DNA of 9,705 nucleotides from Thermococcales archaeon 44_46. Lineage in GTDB: Archaea > Methanobacteriota_B > Thermococci > Thermococcales > Thermococcaceae. The stretch lies in NCBI GenBank assembly GCA_001507935.1, contig LGET01000047.1:1-9705 (forward strand), read 5' to 3'. Both the position numbers and the translations under genes were made by a program. The notes under the pieces were generated by a model, which saw nothing but the letters and a program-made list of their open reading frames with translations, did not search any database and had not been told where the DNA came from. The first letter of the stretch is position 1. Each line of letters starts with the position of its first letter. Positions 1 to 5,112 of the stretch are shown in pieces.

Positions 1-333
1 ATTGGACTTGTAAAAAGGATCAAAAAGCCAGGTGACAAAAAGGCGTATTACACTGCAATAAAAAACATCCAAGAGTGGAGAAAAGAGGCATACTATAAAA
101 AAATAGAGGAAGACGTCAAGCAAACCAGAGAAAACCTTTTGAAGGCTTTGAAGGAAGTGGAAAACGATAAAAGCGAAGAGGCAGAGAAAATAAGGCAGAG
201 AATAGAATTTGCACTCCAAAGAAACGCGATTACGGAAAAAATCTTAAATATATTTCTGAAACATGAGGATGAAAAAGTCCTTAAAGCCCTTCTTGAGTGC
301 CTCGAAGAAAAGCTAAATAGTGAAAACCCTTAA
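1..333 (+). CDS. Winged-helix transcriptional regulator, C-terminal part (GbsR/MarR-like), 5' end outside window
   Basis: The reading frame is open from base 1, so the gene begins upstream of the window; 110 residues are visible. The first visible residues (GLVKRIKKPGDKKAYYTA) look like the end of a recognition helix region plus the beta-wing of a winged-helix DNA-binding domain, as in GbsR/MarR-type regulators. The rest is long, charged and helical (many E/K/R), as expected for a dimerising helical tail; it has one cysteine near the C-terminus. The TTG at 139 could in principle start a shorter protein, but the open frame and wing-like sequence before it argue against that. The effector and target genes cannot be told from this fragment. 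The stop is 33 nt before carS, whose possible TATA box overlaps the stop. Family assignment is by motif resemblance only. Confidence 0.7.
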   Translation: MGLVKRIKKPGDKKAYYTAIKNIQEWRKEAYYKKIEEDVKQTRENLLKALKEVENDKSEEAEKIRQRIEFALQRNAITEKILNIFLKHEDEKVLKALLECLEEKLNSENP

Positions 334-337
334 AAAC
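330..337 (+). promoter_or_regulatory. Possible TATA box for carS
   Basis: TTAAAAAC sits about 34 nt before the carS ATG and overlaps the stop codon of the upstream gene. This is the same spacing as the clearer moaD promoter. A GGTGG ribosome binding site follows just before the ATG. The motif is weak, and carS could instead be read through from upstream. Confidence 0.35.
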
Positions 338-366
338 AAGCCCAAGTTAATTAGGGCGGTGGTTAA

Positions 367-873
367 ATGAATGAACTGCTAGAAGCTTTGTGGTACATTC
401 TCCCAGCGTATTTTGCAAATGCCTCCCCAGTGATCTTCAAAGGCAAAACACCAATGGACTTTGGAAAGAGTTTTGTCGATGGAAAGAGAATTCTTGGTGA
501 TGGGAAAACCTGGAGGGGCTTTTTCGGAGGACTTTTTACGGGAATTTTAATAGGAGTTATTCAATATCAAATCAAGCCTGATTTTTATGGCTCGTTTTCG
601 ATTGCCTTAAAACTTGCTTTTGCGCTCTCCTTTGGAGCCCTTCTCGGAGACTTGATCGGGAGCTTTGTTAAGAGAAGAATAGGTATGGGAAGAGGTTATC
701 CAGCAGTTGGTCTCGACCAATGGGGCTTTTTAGTTTCTGCACTGGTTTTAGCTTATCCAATAAAGACTCTCACGACTGGACAGGTATTGTTCCTTCTCCT
801 TGTAACTCCCTTCATCCATTGGGGAGCCAACGTTTTGGCGTATAAGCTAAAGTGGAAAAGTGTTCCTTGGTAA
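367..873 (+). CDS. carS: CDP-archaeol synthase (CTP:2,3-di-O-geranylgeranyl-sn-glycero-1-phosphate cytidyltransferase)
   Basis: CarS activates unsaturated archaetidic acid with CTP to give CDP-archaeol, the precursor for polar headgroup attachment in archaeal membrane lipids; it acts in the cytoplasmic membrane. The 168-residue length is typical of the family (DUF46/PF01864). The sequence shows an N-terminal membrane helix ending in NASPVIFKG, then the family-conserved stretch with FVDGKRILGDGKTWRG (about residues 36-51). Hydrophobic helices follow at about 50-66, 77-100, 115-133 and 138-160, separated by the conserved loop KRRIGMGRGYP...LDQWGF (about 102-121). Acidic residues in the GDGKT and GDLIGS segments fit a Mg-dependent cytidyltransferase. 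The ATG follows GGGCGGTGG at a suitable distance. T-rich sequence at 878-886 after the stop and a separate promoter for moaD suggest it is the end of its unit. Confidence 0.93.
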   Translation: MNELLEALWYILPAYFANASPVIFKGKTPMDFGKSFVDGKRILGDGKTWRGFFGGLFTGILIGVIQYQIKPDFYGSFSIALKLAFALSFGALLGDLIGSFVKRRIGMGRGYPAVGLDQWGFLVSALVLAYPIKTLTTGQVLFLLLVTPFIHWGANVLAYKLKWKSVPW

Positions 874-877
874 TCAC

Positions 878-886
878 TTTTATTTT
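878..886 (+). terminator. T-rich termination signal after carS
   Basis: TTTTATTTT begins 5 nt after the carS stop codon, and a new TATA box follows at once. Oligo-T runs are the usual archaeal termination signal. There is no hairpin. Confidence 0.4.
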
Positions 887-896
887 ATGACAAACC

Positions 897-906
897 TTTT
901 ATAAAA
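897..906 (+). promoter_or_regulatory. TATA box for the moaD-moeB-moaE operon
   Basis: TTTTATAAAA is a near-ideal archaeal TATA element centred about 34 nt before the moaD ATG. It predicts transcription starting about 25 nt downstream, near 927. The leader would then be only about 9 nt and would start at the GGTGAGA ribosome binding site (927-933). Confidence 0.75.
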
Positions 907-935
907 CACACCCAGTAATTTTAGATGGTGAGAAG

Positions 936-1205
936 ATGAAGGTAAAAGTGAGGTATTTTGCCCGCTTTAGGGAGCTAGCTGGAACAGGAGAAGAGGAAAT
1001 TGATCTTCCAGAAGGAAGTAAGATAAGAGACCTTGTTGAGAAGATAAAAGAACTCCACCCCAAGTTTAAAGAGGAAATTTTCGGTGAAGACTACGATGAT
1101 AGCGCAGATGTGAACATCTCAAGGAACGGTAGATACGCTTCTTTCGATGAGGAATTAAAAGATGGTGACATTGTAGCTTTATTCCCGCCCACGAGTGGTG
1201 GATGA
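936..1205 (+). CDS. moaD: MoaD-type molybdopterin synthase small subunit (ubiquitin-like sulfur carrier)
   Basis: MoaD is the ubiquitin-fold sulfur carrier. Its C-terminal glycine is adenylated by MoeB and thiocarboxylated, and it then donates sulfur to precursor Z (cPMP) within MPT synthase. The 89-residue protein has the beta-grasp pattern (VKVRYFARFRELAG at residues 2-16, LPEGS, then a helix) and ends with the signature PPTSGG, the final glycine being directly before the stop codon. In Thermococcales the pterin mainly serves tungsten oxidoreductases (established for the group). It is the first gene of a tight operon: the stop at 1203-1205 is followed after 1 nt by the moeB ATG. A SAMP-like protein-modifier or tRNA-thiolation role is possible, but neighbouring moaE favours the cofactor role. 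Confidence 0.93.
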   Translation: MKVKVRYFARFRELAGTGEEEIDLPEGSKIRDLVEKIKELHPKFKEEIFGEDYDDSADVNISRNGRYASFDEELKDGDIVALFPPTSGG

Positions 1206-1206
1206 T

Positions 1207-1905
1207 ATGTTGACGGAGAAGGAGCTGGAAAGATACGACAGACAGATTAGGATTTTCGGGGTTGAAGGGCAAGAGAAGCTCAAGAAGAGCAAGGTAGCCA
1301 TTGTAGGCGTTGGGGGACTTGGAAGTCCTGTGGCATACTATCTTGCTGCTGCAGGGGTAAACCTTTTGCTTATAGACGAACAGCTACCGGAGCTCAGCAA
1401 TCTGAACAGGCAGATTCTTCACTGGGAAGAAGACTTGGGAAAGAACCCGAAGCCACTATCAGCTAAATGGAAGCTTGAGCGCTTTAACTCCGACATAAAA
1501 ATAGAAACCTTTTTTGGAAAGCTAACGAAGGACAACATAGAAGTGGTTCTTAGAGACGTTGATGTTATTGTTGATTGCTTAGATAACTTCGAGACGAGGT
1601 ACCTTCTGGATGAGTTTGCCCATAAAAGGGGAATTCCCCTTGTTCACGGAGCCGTTGAGAGCCTTTACGGGCAGGTAACCACTATCATTCCCGGAAAGAC
1701 AAAGAGTCTTAAAGAAATCTTCCCAGTGCCACCAAAGAAAAAAGAAAAATTCCCGATTTTAGGAGCAACAGCTGGAGTTATAGGAACCATACAAGCGGCA
1801 GAGGTTATAAAGCTGTTGACTGGCAAAGGAGAAGTCTTAGCAAACAAACTGCTCATTGTTGATCTAATGCACAATTCCTTTGAGGTGATCGACCTTGAAG
1901 ATTAG
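1207..1905 (+). CDS. moeB: MoeB/ThiF/HesA-family E1-like adenylyltransferase (activates MoaD)
   Basis: This enzyme adenylates the C-terminal glycine of MoaD so that sulfur can be attached. I prefer ATG 1207 (232 residues) over the in-frame GTG at 1195 because GGTG at 1197-1200 is then a well-placed ribosome binding site. Visible features are RYDRQIRIFG (9-18), the nucleotide-binding loop VGVGGLGS (33-40), acidic residue D57 at the end of the next strand, SNLNRQ (64-69) with the conserved Asn and Arg, K82 in KPLSAKWKL, and the DCLDN motif (123-127) with the adenylation aspartate. The C-terminal half lacks all four zinc-binding cysteines of E. coli MoeB; C124 is the only cysteine in the protein. 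The length is near that of E. coli MoeB (about 249 residues), and there is no rhodanese domain. It overlaps moaE by 11 nt, indicating coupled translation. Confidence 0.88.
   Translation: MLTEKELERYDRQIRIFGVEGQEKLKKSKVAIVGVGGLGSPVAYYLAAAGVNLLLIDEQLPELSNLNRQILHWEEDLGKNPKPLSAKWKLERFNSDIKIETFFGKLTKDNIEVVLRDVDVIVDCLDNFETRYLLDEFAHKRGIPLVHGAVESLYGQVTTIIPGKTKSLKEIFPVPPKKKEKFPILGATAGVIGTIQAAEVIKLLTGKGEVLANKLLIVDLMHNSFEVIDLED
1882..1890 (+). promoter_or_regulatory. Strong ribosome binding site that fixes the moaE start
   Basis: GAGGTGATC matches nine consecutive bases of the sequence complementary to the archaeal 16S rRNA 3' end. It lies 4 nt before a TTG codon at 1895, inside the end of moeB. This makes TTG 1895 the moaE start although no ATG is available there. 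Confidence 0.75.
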
Positions 1906-2338
1906 ACTCTTTAAAAAACCCGAAGATTTTGACATTGCTGAAGCCGTTGGGCTTGTTTCGTCTCCAAAAAGTGGGGGAATCGCGATATTTCTCGGAAAAG
2001 TTAGAAACGAGAGCCACGGCAGGAGAGTTAAAAAGCTCATTTATGAGGCCTATGAAGAAATGGCGATAGAAGAGATGAAGAGAATTCGAGAGGGGGCCCT
2101 GAAAAAATTCCCAATATTGGATATGGTTATATGGCACCGTTATGGCGAGCTTGAAGTTGGAGAAAACACAATTCTCATAGTAGCTGCCGGAAAGCACAGA
2201 AAAGAAGCTTTTGAGGCCTGTATTTGGGCTGTAGATGAAGTGAAAAAGAGGGTCCCAATATGGAAGAAAGAAGTGACAGATGAAGGCGTGTTTTGGATTG
2301 AAGGAGAAAAGGCAATACCCGACAAAAAGGTACATTAA
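1895..2338 (+). CDS. moaE: Molybdopterin synthase catalytic (large) subunit MoaE
   Basis: MoaE binds cPMP and takes two sulfurs from thiocarboxylated MoaD to make the dithiolene of molybdopterin/tungstopterin; it is cytoplasmic, in a heterotetramer with MoaD. The 147-residue length is that of the family (E. coli 150). Conserved features are GGIAIFLGKVRN (27-38) with R37, YEAYEEMA (50-57), HRYGELEVGE (81-90), HRKEAFEAC (101-109), and VKKRVPIWKKE (116-126). K117 and K124 in the last motif align with the catalytic lysines K119 and K126 of E. coli MoaE. The start is TTG, supported by a near-perfect ribosome binding site inside moeB. It is the last gene of the moaD-moeB-moaE operon, followed by an oligo-T stretch. 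Nothing appears to be missing. Confidence 0.94.
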   Translation: MKIRLFKKPEDFDIAEAVGLVSSPKSGGIAIFLGKVRNESHGRRVKKLIYEAYEEMAIEEMKRIREGALKKFPILDMVIWHRYGELEVGENTILIVAAGKHRKEAFEACIWAVDEVKKRVPIWKKEVTDEGVFWIEGEKAIPDKKVH

Positions 2339-2344
2339 AGCTCC

Positions 2345-2349
2345 TTTTT
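2345..2349 (+). terminator. Oligo-T terminator after the moa operon
   Basis: TTTTT lies 7 nt after the moaE stop codon in an otherwise AT-rich 93-nt gap that also holds a promoter for the next gene. It is weak on its own but fits archaeal oligo-T termination. Confidence 0.35.
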
Positions 2350-2389
2350 AACTATTATTAATCATAATTTAAAAACAACAAGAAATAGT

Positions 2390-2400
2390 AAAATTAATAA
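2390..2400 (+). promoter_or_regulatory. Probable TATA box for the SPASM-domain gene
   Basis: AAATTAATAA is centred about 35 nt before ATG 2432 and is followed by the ribosome binding site GCGGTGATT (2421-2429). The spacing matches the moaD promoter. A second AT-rich candidate (TAATTTAAAA, about 2365-2374) lies further upstream and cannot be excluded. Confidence 0.45.
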
Positions 2401-2431
2401 AGCTTCTCATTGTTTAGTTAGCGGTGATTAA

Positions 2432-3391
2432 ATGGAGGTAAATGGTAACGACGGAGCTTTTACTAAGGCTCAAAACATCGTTACCTTAGCAAAACCACCA
2501 TGGGTGGAAAGAGAACACAATGGAAAGCTCGAAAGACTTATACTGCAACTCGGCTCAGGAAAAGGGGAGTTTTCGGAAGTGGAAGGAATACCGCGATCAA
2601 TAGGATGCATTGGCAACAATAAGTTCATTCTTCGAGATGCTTCCCTAGAGCTTGAGCGGATAAGAGAGGTAATAAGGGAGTTCTCAACTATTTCCGGCAA
2701 AGACCTTTATCTGACAAATTATGATGACTTATCTCTTCTGGAAGAGCTTTCTCGCTTCTCTGCAACACTTCCAATTGAGAACGTCTATCCCGTTGTTAGA
2801 CTTGAAGACTTCGAGAAGATATCCTTCCCAACAAATGTTAAGCCTATTGTAGAAGCTAGATATTCCCACAAAAATATAAAAAGGCTTCAAAACATAGAGG
2901 GAGCGTATACTGTACTTCTAATGATTAAAGGAGAGGAAATTTGGAGTATTAAAAATTTCTCGTTCCCGTGTGAGGTTTATATTGACGTTCTCTTTCCGGG
3001 CTCACTGAGAAAAGTTGATTTTGATTTAATGGAGGCTAAAAGAACATTTAAGGCTCATAATAAATTCCATCCATGTTTAAGCGGCACTCTGGCTATAACC
3101 GCGGAAGGATTCGCTCTTCCCTGCCCTCTTTTGCGGAATTTTGTAGTAGGGAGTGTAAGAGAGCTAAGCCTAAAGCAGATACTCAGGAAACGCAGATTGA
3201 AAAGATCCTGGAAACTGAGAAAGGAAGAAATAGAAGGCTGCAAACTCTGTCCATTTAGCTCCACATGCCATGATTGCAGAGCACTGGAATATTATGCCTC
3301 TGGGGATATAATGGGGCTAGAATACTGCCCATTGGACCATCCCTCGAGACATAACGTCCAAAAAGGTTTTATGTACAAAAAATTAATTTAA
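2432..3391 (+). CDS. SPASM-domain iron-sulfur protein lacking the radical-SAM cysteine motif
   Basis: The C-terminal part is a textbook SPASM domain, which binds auxiliary [4Fe-4S] clusters. It has C215, then G226-x4-C231, then C270-x2-C273-x5-C279-x2-C282, then C299, so seven cysteines are in the expected order. SPASM domains normally follow a radical-SAM barrel in peptide- and cofactor-maturing enzymes. Here the N-terminal 200 residues contain only C59 and C180 and no CxxxCxxC. At the place where the triad would follow the first strand (LILQLG, 36-41) there is GSGKGEFSEVEGIPRS and then IGCIGNN. Alternating hydrophobic strands and helices after that (YLTNYDDL, VYPVVRLEDF, YTVLLMIKG, VYIDVLFPG) look like a remnant barrel. 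The protein is therefore probably not a classical SAM-radical enzyme; an electron-transfer, scaffold or cluster-carrier role is possible, but the function is unknown. It is 319 residues with a clear ribosome binding site, and the kinase gene follows after 15 nt. Confidence 0.8.
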   Translation: MEVNGNDGAFTKAQNIVTLAKPPWVEREHNGKLERLILQLGSGKGEFSEVEGIPRSIGCIGNNKFILRDASLELERIREVIREFSTISGKDLYLTNYDDLSLLEELSRFSATLPIENVYPVVRLEDFEKISFPTNVKPIVEARYSHKNIKRLQNIEGAYTVLLMIKGEEIWSIKNFSFPCEVYIDVLFPGSLRKVDFDLMEAKRTFKAHNKFHPCLSGTLAITAEGFALPCPLLRNFVVGSVRELSLKQILRKRRLKRSWKLRKEEIEGCKLCPFSSTCHDCRALEYYASGDIMGLEYCPLDHPSRHNVQKGFMYKKLI

Positions 3392-3406
3392 TGAATGGTG
3401 ATGGGA

Positions 3407-3895
3407 ATGGTCAAAATAGAGGTTGTAGAGGTGGAAAAACCAGAGGGGGTAGAATGCATCATCGGTCAGGGAAACTTCTCAATATTCACCGTTGACGACT
3501 TAGCTAGAGCCCTTCTCACAGCGGTTCCCGGAATAAAGTTTGGGATCGCTATGAACGAGGCGAAGCCACAACTAACAAGGTACACCGGGAACGATAAAGA
3601 ACTCGAAGAATTGGCTGCAAAAAATGCTTTAAAGATTGGAGCAGGTCATGTTTTTGTAATCCTTATGAAAAACGCCTTCCCAATAAACGTGCTCAACACC
3701 ATAAAAAATCACCCGGCAGTGGCTATGGTCTACGGTGCGAGTGAAAACCCCATGCAGGTTATAGTGGCCGAAACAGAACTTGGACGCTCTGTTCTCGGAA
3801 TAGTAGATGGAAAAGCCGCAACTAAAATTGAGACCAACGAACAGAAGAAAGAGAGAAGGGAACTTGTCGAAAAAATTGGCTACACTATAGATTAG
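3407..3895 (+). CDS. Adenosine-specific kinase (archaeal PF04008 family)
   Basis: The protein matches the compact archaeal family annotated as adenosine-specific kinase, known from crenarchaeal structures and unrelated to ribokinase-type adenosine kinases. Recognisable parts are KPEGVECIIGQGNFSIFTVDD (split around residues 11-31), the helix ARALLTAVPGIKFGIAMNEA (33-52), RYTGND (58-63), GAGHVFVI (78-85), FPINVLN (91-97), and the C-terminal GIVDG (131-135). Three in-frame start codons lie close together (ATG 3395, ATG 3401, ATG 3407). GGTGAT at 3398-3403 is correctly spaced only for ATG 3407, giving 162 residues. The gene begins 15 nt after the SPASM gene, so they may be co-transcribed, although TTTTATGTA near 3368-3376 could be an own TATA box. 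The in vivo substrate is inferred from the family name only. Confidence 0.88.
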   Translation: MVKIEVVEVEKPEGVECIIGQGNFSIFTVDDLARALLTAVPGIKFGIAMNEAKPQLTRYTGNDKELEELAAKNALKIGAGHVFVILMKNAFPINVLNTIKNHPAVAMVYGASENPMQVIVAETELGRSVLGIVDGKAATKIETNEQKKERRELVEKIGYTID

Positions 3896-3896
3896 C

Positions 3897-3921
3897 TTTT
3901 TAATATTTCACCCTCTTTTTT
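3897..3921 (+). terminator. T-run terminator region after the kinase gene, overlapping the rdgB promoter
   Basis: TTTTT at 3897-3901, just after the stop codon, and TTTTTT at 3916-3921 are typical archaeal oligo-T stop signals. The first run is part of a likely TATA element for rdgB (TTTAATATTT, about 3899-3908, centred 34 nt before the rdgB ATG), so termination and initiation signals overlap here. Confidence 0.45.
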
Positions 3922-3936
3922 CTTTAGGTGAAAACA

Positions 3937-4497
3937 ATGCGACTAGTGTTTGTAACATCCAATAAGGGAAAAGTCGAAGAGGTTAGAAAATACCTTTCCC
4001 CTCTGGGTGTAGAGGTTGTGCAGAAAAGTATAAAATATCCCGAGATACAGGCAAACACCCTAGAAGATGTTGTCGCTTTTGGGGTAGAGTGGTTAAAAGA
4101 ACACATAAAAGAGCCGTTCTTCATAGATGACTCCGGTCTTTTTATTGAGAGTTTAAAGGGATTTCCAGGAGTCTATTCTGCTTACGTTTACAAAACCCTA
4201 GGAAACGAAGGAATTCTCAAACTCATGGAGGGAATTAAAGACAGAAGAGCATACTTCAAAAGCGTGATAGGGTATTACGATGGAGAGCTTCACGTATTTA
4301 CGGGAGTTGTGCACGGAAAAATAATTAACGAGAAACGCGGCAGTAGGGGATTTGGTTTCGACCCAATATTCATGCCGGAAGGCTATGACAAGACATTTGC
4401 CGAGATGGAAATAGAAGAAAAAAACAAAATCTCCCACAGAGGACTAGCCCTAAAGGAGTTTACACGATGGCTAAAAGAAAATCTTAAAAAGGATTGA
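3937..4497 (+). CDS. rdgB: XTP/dITP pyrophosphatase (RdgB/HAM1 family)
   Basis: This house-cleaning enzyme hydrolyses non-canonical purine triphosphates (dITP, XTP) to the monophosphate and pyrophosphate, keeping deaminated bases out of nucleic acids; it is a cytoplasmic, Mg-dependent dimer. ATG 3937 is chosen over the in-frame GTG 3928 because AGGTGA (3926-3931) is then the ribosome binding site; the protein is 186 residues, the size of the Pyrococcus enzyme. Motifs are [13 protein letters not shown] (4-16), the substrate-loop lysine in SNKGK, EIQA (about 35-38), [21 protein letters not shown] (split over 61-81) with the metal aspartates, GFGFDPIF (about 140-147), and SHRGLALK (about 167-174). 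The DDSGL and SHR residues are all intact. It appears to be a single-gene unit before the Lrp gene, 54 nt away. Confidence 0.95.
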   Translation: MRLVFVTSNKGKVEEVRKYLSPLGVEVVQKSIKYPEIQANTLEDVVAFGVEWLKEHIKEPFFIDDSGLFIESLKGFPGVYSAYVYKTLGNEGILKLMEGIKDRRAYFKSVIGYYDGELHVFTGVVHGKIINEKRGSRGFGFDPIFMPEGYDKTFAEMEIEEKNKISHRGLALKEFTRWLKENLKKD

Positions 4498-4514
4498 ATG
4501 ACAATAAAAACTGA

Positions 4515-4525
4515 CATTTTATTGA
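4515..4525 (+). promoter_or_regulatory. Possible TATA box for the Lrp/AsnC gene
   Basis: CATTTTATTGA is centred about 32 nt before ATG 4552 in the 54-nt gap after rdgB and is followed by the purine-rich GGGGGATTT (4541-4549) as ribosome binding site. The match to a TATA consensus is only moderate. Confidence 0.35.
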
Positions 4526-4551
4526 AAATTTGACAATTATGGGGGATTTGT

Positions 4552-5004
4552 ATGGGTGAAGTACTAGATACAATTGATTTAAAACTGCTAAAAGAGCTTA
4601 AGGAGAATTCAAGGGAGAATATAGCCAGCTTAAGCAAAAAGCTGGGCATCCCAAGGACAACTGTTCACTACAGGATAAAAAAGCTCGTAAGCGAGGGCAT
4701 CATAGAGAAGTTCACTATCAAACCCAATTACAAGAAGCTTAATCTAGGAACTACAGCATTCATCCTTGCCAGGTATGAACCCGATTCAGGGTTAACACAG
4801 AGGGAAGTTGCCAAAAGAATCGCCCAAATTGAAGAAGTTTATGAAGTTCACATAATTGCTGGAGAATGGGATCTCCTGATAAAGGTTAGGGCCCCTTCGG
4901 CTGAAGACATTGGAAAAGTTGTGATTGATAAGCTTAGAGAAATAAAGGGCGTCGGGCAAACAGTAACTATGGTTTCCTTCGTTACCGTGAAAGAAGAACC
5001 CTAA
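4552..5004 (+). CDS. Lrp/AsnC-family transcriptional regulator
   Basis: The 150 residues have the standard Lrp layout. An N-terminal winged helix-turn-helix spans about residues 6-55 (LDTIDLKLLKELKENSRE, then IASLSKKLGIPRTTVHYRIKKL with the recognition helix at about 36-46). A hinge strand KFTIKPNYKKLNLG follows, then an alpha/beta RAM effector and oligomerisation domain from about 65 to the end (TAFILARYEP, VYEVHIIAGEWDLLIKVRA, GVGQTVTMVSFVTVKEEP). The G-E-W-D-L motif is the family's GxxD turn that usually shapes the amino-acid ligand pocket. Such proteins act as dimers or octamers and often repress their own gene. The ligand and targets are unknown, and no inverted repeat clear enough to call an operator was seen in its short promoter. 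The stop codon is 1 nt before the stem of a C/D box sRNA candidate. Confidence 0.92.
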   Translation: MGEVLDTIDLKLLKELKENSRENIASLSKKLGIPRTTVHYRIKKLVSEGIIEKFTIKPNYKKLNLGTTAFILARYEPDSGLTQREVAKRIAQIEEVYEVHIIAGEWDLLIKVRAPSAEDIGKVVIDKLREIKGVGQTVTMVSFVTVKEEP

Positions 5005-5005
5005 A

Positions 5006-5068
5006 GCGGGCGATGATTGCCGTTCTCCTTTCTGATTTTTATGATGAAGTAGCAAGAAATGAGCCTGC
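5006..5068 (+). ncRNA. C/D box sRNA (2'-O-methylation guide), candidate
   Basis: All parts of an archaeal C/D box guide are present in 63 nt. A 6-bp closing stem pairs GCGGGC (5006-5011) with GCCTGC (5063-5068). The C box is ATGATTG (5013-5019), then a 12-nt guide (5020-5031), D' box CTGA (5032-5035), a 5-nt spacer of T, a perfect C' box ATGATGA (5041-5047), an 11-nt guide (5048-5058) and D box ATGA (5059-5062). The terminal C and D boxes deviate from consensus, but the deviations compensate: C-box position 6 (T5018) pairs with D-box position 1 (A5059) in place of the usual G-C. The tandem G-A pairs (G5015/A5062, A5016/G5061) and the 3-nt bulge (5012-5014) remain. By the N+5 rule the D' guide would target the G in AAAG(G)AGAACGG and the D guide the U in TTCT(T)GCTACT. 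Position right after a stop codon is common for such RNAs. Targets were not identified. Confidence 0.82.
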
Positions 5069-5075
5069 AAAATCG

Positions 5076-5087
5076 TTTTTTATTTTT
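5076..5087 (+). terminator. Oligo-T terminator of the Lrp/sRNA transcript
   Basis: TTTTTT-A-TTTTT begins 8 nt after the sRNA closing stem and lies between CGTTT (5074-5078) and AAACG (5088-5092). It separates this + strand unit from the convergent tRNA-Trp gene. Confidence 0.6.
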
Positions 5088-5112
5088 AAACGCTAATTCT
5101 ACCAGGACAAAT

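Noticed and set aside
139..333. A separate 64-residue gene starting at TTG 139
   Set aside because: The frame is open upstream to base 1 and encodes a wing-like segment there, so this is the C-terminal part of a longer protein cut by the window edge.
1195..1209. GTG 1195 as moeB start
   Set aside because: It would place the start within the GGTG ribosome binding site and the end of moaD; ATG 1207 has correct spacing.
2000..2008. GTT-N3-AAC motif inside moaE (and another at 3949-3957 in rdgB)
   Set aside because: They lie within coding sequence with no promoter nearby and are expected by chance. They were kept as a caution against over-reading the promoter copies.
1853..2335. 160-codon open frame antisense to moaE
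   Set aside because: It lies opposite an unmistakable MoaE, has no ribosome binding site, and its product has no recognisable motif; it is a shadow of the true gene.
2719..2725. ATGATGA, a perfect C-box sequence within the SPASM gene
   Set aside because: No CTGA at guide distance and no closing stem, and it lies inside a conserved-looking coding region.
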